The translations under genes and the position numbers were made by a program. Source: Chloroflexota bacterium (GTDB lineage Bacteria; Chloroflexota; Limnocylindria; Limnocylindrales; CSP1-4). Taken from it: DNA of 5,853 nucleotides. The DNA lies in NCBI GenBank assembly GCA_021786915.1, contig JAJYMP010000087.1:1-5853 (forward strand), in the 5' to 3' direction. The notes beneath the pieces are model-generated. The model did not search any database. It was not told the origin of the DNA and was given only the letters and a program-made list of their open reading frames with translations. Positions 5,104 through 5,853 of the stretch are shown piece by piece. Every line of letters begins with the position of its first letter. Within the stretch, counting starts at the first letter, position 1.

Positions 5104-5853
5104 GTGAGATGGCCACGCCAGATCGCGATCGTGGGTGCCGGGTATATGGGCCGCGGGATCGCCGAGGTGCTCGCCCTCGCCGGGGCCGGCTGCATCCTCG
5201 CAGACGTCTCAACCGACCGTGCCGCCGCCGCGGCGGAGCTGCTATTCGCGGAGGCGGGTCGACACGAGCGTGACGGCCTCATTCCTTCAGGCTCCGTCGC
5301 AGCCGTCCGTGCCCGAGTCCGGCCTGCCGTCGACATCGAGGACGCCGTCTCGGTCGCAGATCTTGTCATTGAAGCGGTCTACGAGGACAAGACAACGAAG
5401 ATGACGGCGCTCCGGCGGATCGAGGCGGCAGCGGATCGCGAGGCGCCGATTGCCACGAACACATCGGCGATCTCGATCCGCCTCTTGAGCCAAGCGCTCG
5501 CCCATCCCGACCGCTTCCTCGGGGCGCACTGGTTCAATCCGCCTCAGTTCGTGCCGGGTGTCGAGCTGATCGCCTGCGAGACGACGCGTGCGGACGTCCT
5601 TGATCGAGTCGAGGCGCTCCTGGTGAGCGCCGGCAAGAGTCCGTGTCGCGTGGCGGACAGTCCTGGGTTCGTGGGTAATCGCCTCCAGTACGCCCTGTTT
5701 CAGGAAGCCGCAGCGGTCGTCGAGGAGGGCCTCGCCACGCCGGAAATCGTGGACCAGGTAGTCCGCGGCACGTTCGGCTTCCGGCTGCCGTTCTTCGGGC
5801 CGTTCGCGATCGCGGACATGGCGGGCCTCGACGTCTACGACGGGGCGTATCGC
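5104..5853 (+). CDS. 3-hydroxyacyl-CoA dehydrogenase family NAD-dependent oxidoreductase (3' end cut by window edge)
   Basis: The first 250 residues of an NAD-dependent enzyme that oxidises a hydroxyl group to a ketone. The Rossmann domain opens with IAIVGAGYMGRGIAEVLA (GxGxxG at 11-16), and Asp34 after the second strand suggests NAD rather than NADP. IEAV contains Glu90. TNTSAIS places Ser121, GAHWFNPP His142, PGVELI Glu154, and SPGFVGNRLQ Asn192. The spacing of these four residues equals that of Ser137, His158, Glu170 and Asn208 in human HADH, so the active site looks complete. The C-terminal domain starts near residue 187 and runs through FGFRLPFFGPFAIADMAGLD to the edge. The HWFNPPQFVPGVE segment differs from the HFFNPV..MKLVEV of classical butyryl-CoA enzymes. 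Together with the sugar-operon neighbours, it makes a hydroxy-acid substrate, as for L-gulonate 3-dehydrogenase of the same family, possible. The family is secure; the substrate is inference. Confidence 0.92.
   Translation, partial: MRWPRQIAIVGAGYMGRGIAEVLALAGAGCILADVSTDRAAAAAELLFAEAGRHERDGLIPSGSVAAVRARVRPAVDIEDAVSVADLVIEAVYEDKTTKMTALRRIEAAADREAPIATNTSAISIRLLSQALAHPDRFLGAHWFNPPQFVPGVELIACETTRADVLDRVEALLVSAGKSPCRVADSPGFVGNRLQYALFQEAAAVVEEGLATPEIVDQVVRGTFGFRLPFFGPFAIADMAGLDVYDGAYR

Overview
This is a high-GC bacterial window with one sugar-uptake and sugar-metabolism operon on the minus strand and one divergent, truncated dehydrogenase gene on the plus strand. The substrate-binding protein carries a lipoprotein signal followed by an Ala/Pro/Ser repeat linker. 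That linker, the high GC and the GTG/TTG starts suggest a high-GC monoderm-like lineage such as Chloroflexota or Actinomycetota. This is inference from style only; no phylogenetic marker is present.

Layout, read in the direction of the minus-strand operon (right to left). A sigma70-like promoter (-35 at 4920-4915, -10 at 4898-4893) is followed at once by three copies of a CG-centred operator-like 12-mer (4847-4887). Next come the two halves of a split transketolase: N-terminal TPP subunit 4752-3862 and C-terminal subunit 3860-2874, one base apart. An 80-nt gap follows, then a XylF/RbsB-like sugar-binding lipoprotein (2793-1600). Two bases later starts a very long ABC ATPase gene (1597 to beyond the left edge) that encodes two complete nucleotide-binding domains in one chain. 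The permease is not in the window and is expected just past the left edge.

On the plus strand, a -10-like TATACT overlaps the minus-strand -10. After a leader of about 200 nt, a GTG-initiated gene (5104 to beyond the right edge) encodes a 3-hydroxyacyl-CoA dehydrogenase family enzyme with its catalytic residues intact. In this setting it may act on a sugar acid or other hydroxy acid rather than an acyl-CoA.

Inferred biology: a LacI-type or similar repressor, not in the window, could control both transcription units through the shared operator cluster. The operon would import a pentose-like sugar and pass its breakdown products to a dedicated split transketolase. The most unusual points are the fused twin FrcA-like ATPase, whose first domain has Gln in place of the H-loop His, and the compact overlapping divergent promoter. 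I saw no RNA genes, CRISPR arrays, insertion sequences or convincing terminators. Coding density is high, and no gene-free stretch exceeds 300 bases; the longest is the 4753-5103 divergent region, which holds the promoters, operators and leaders described below.
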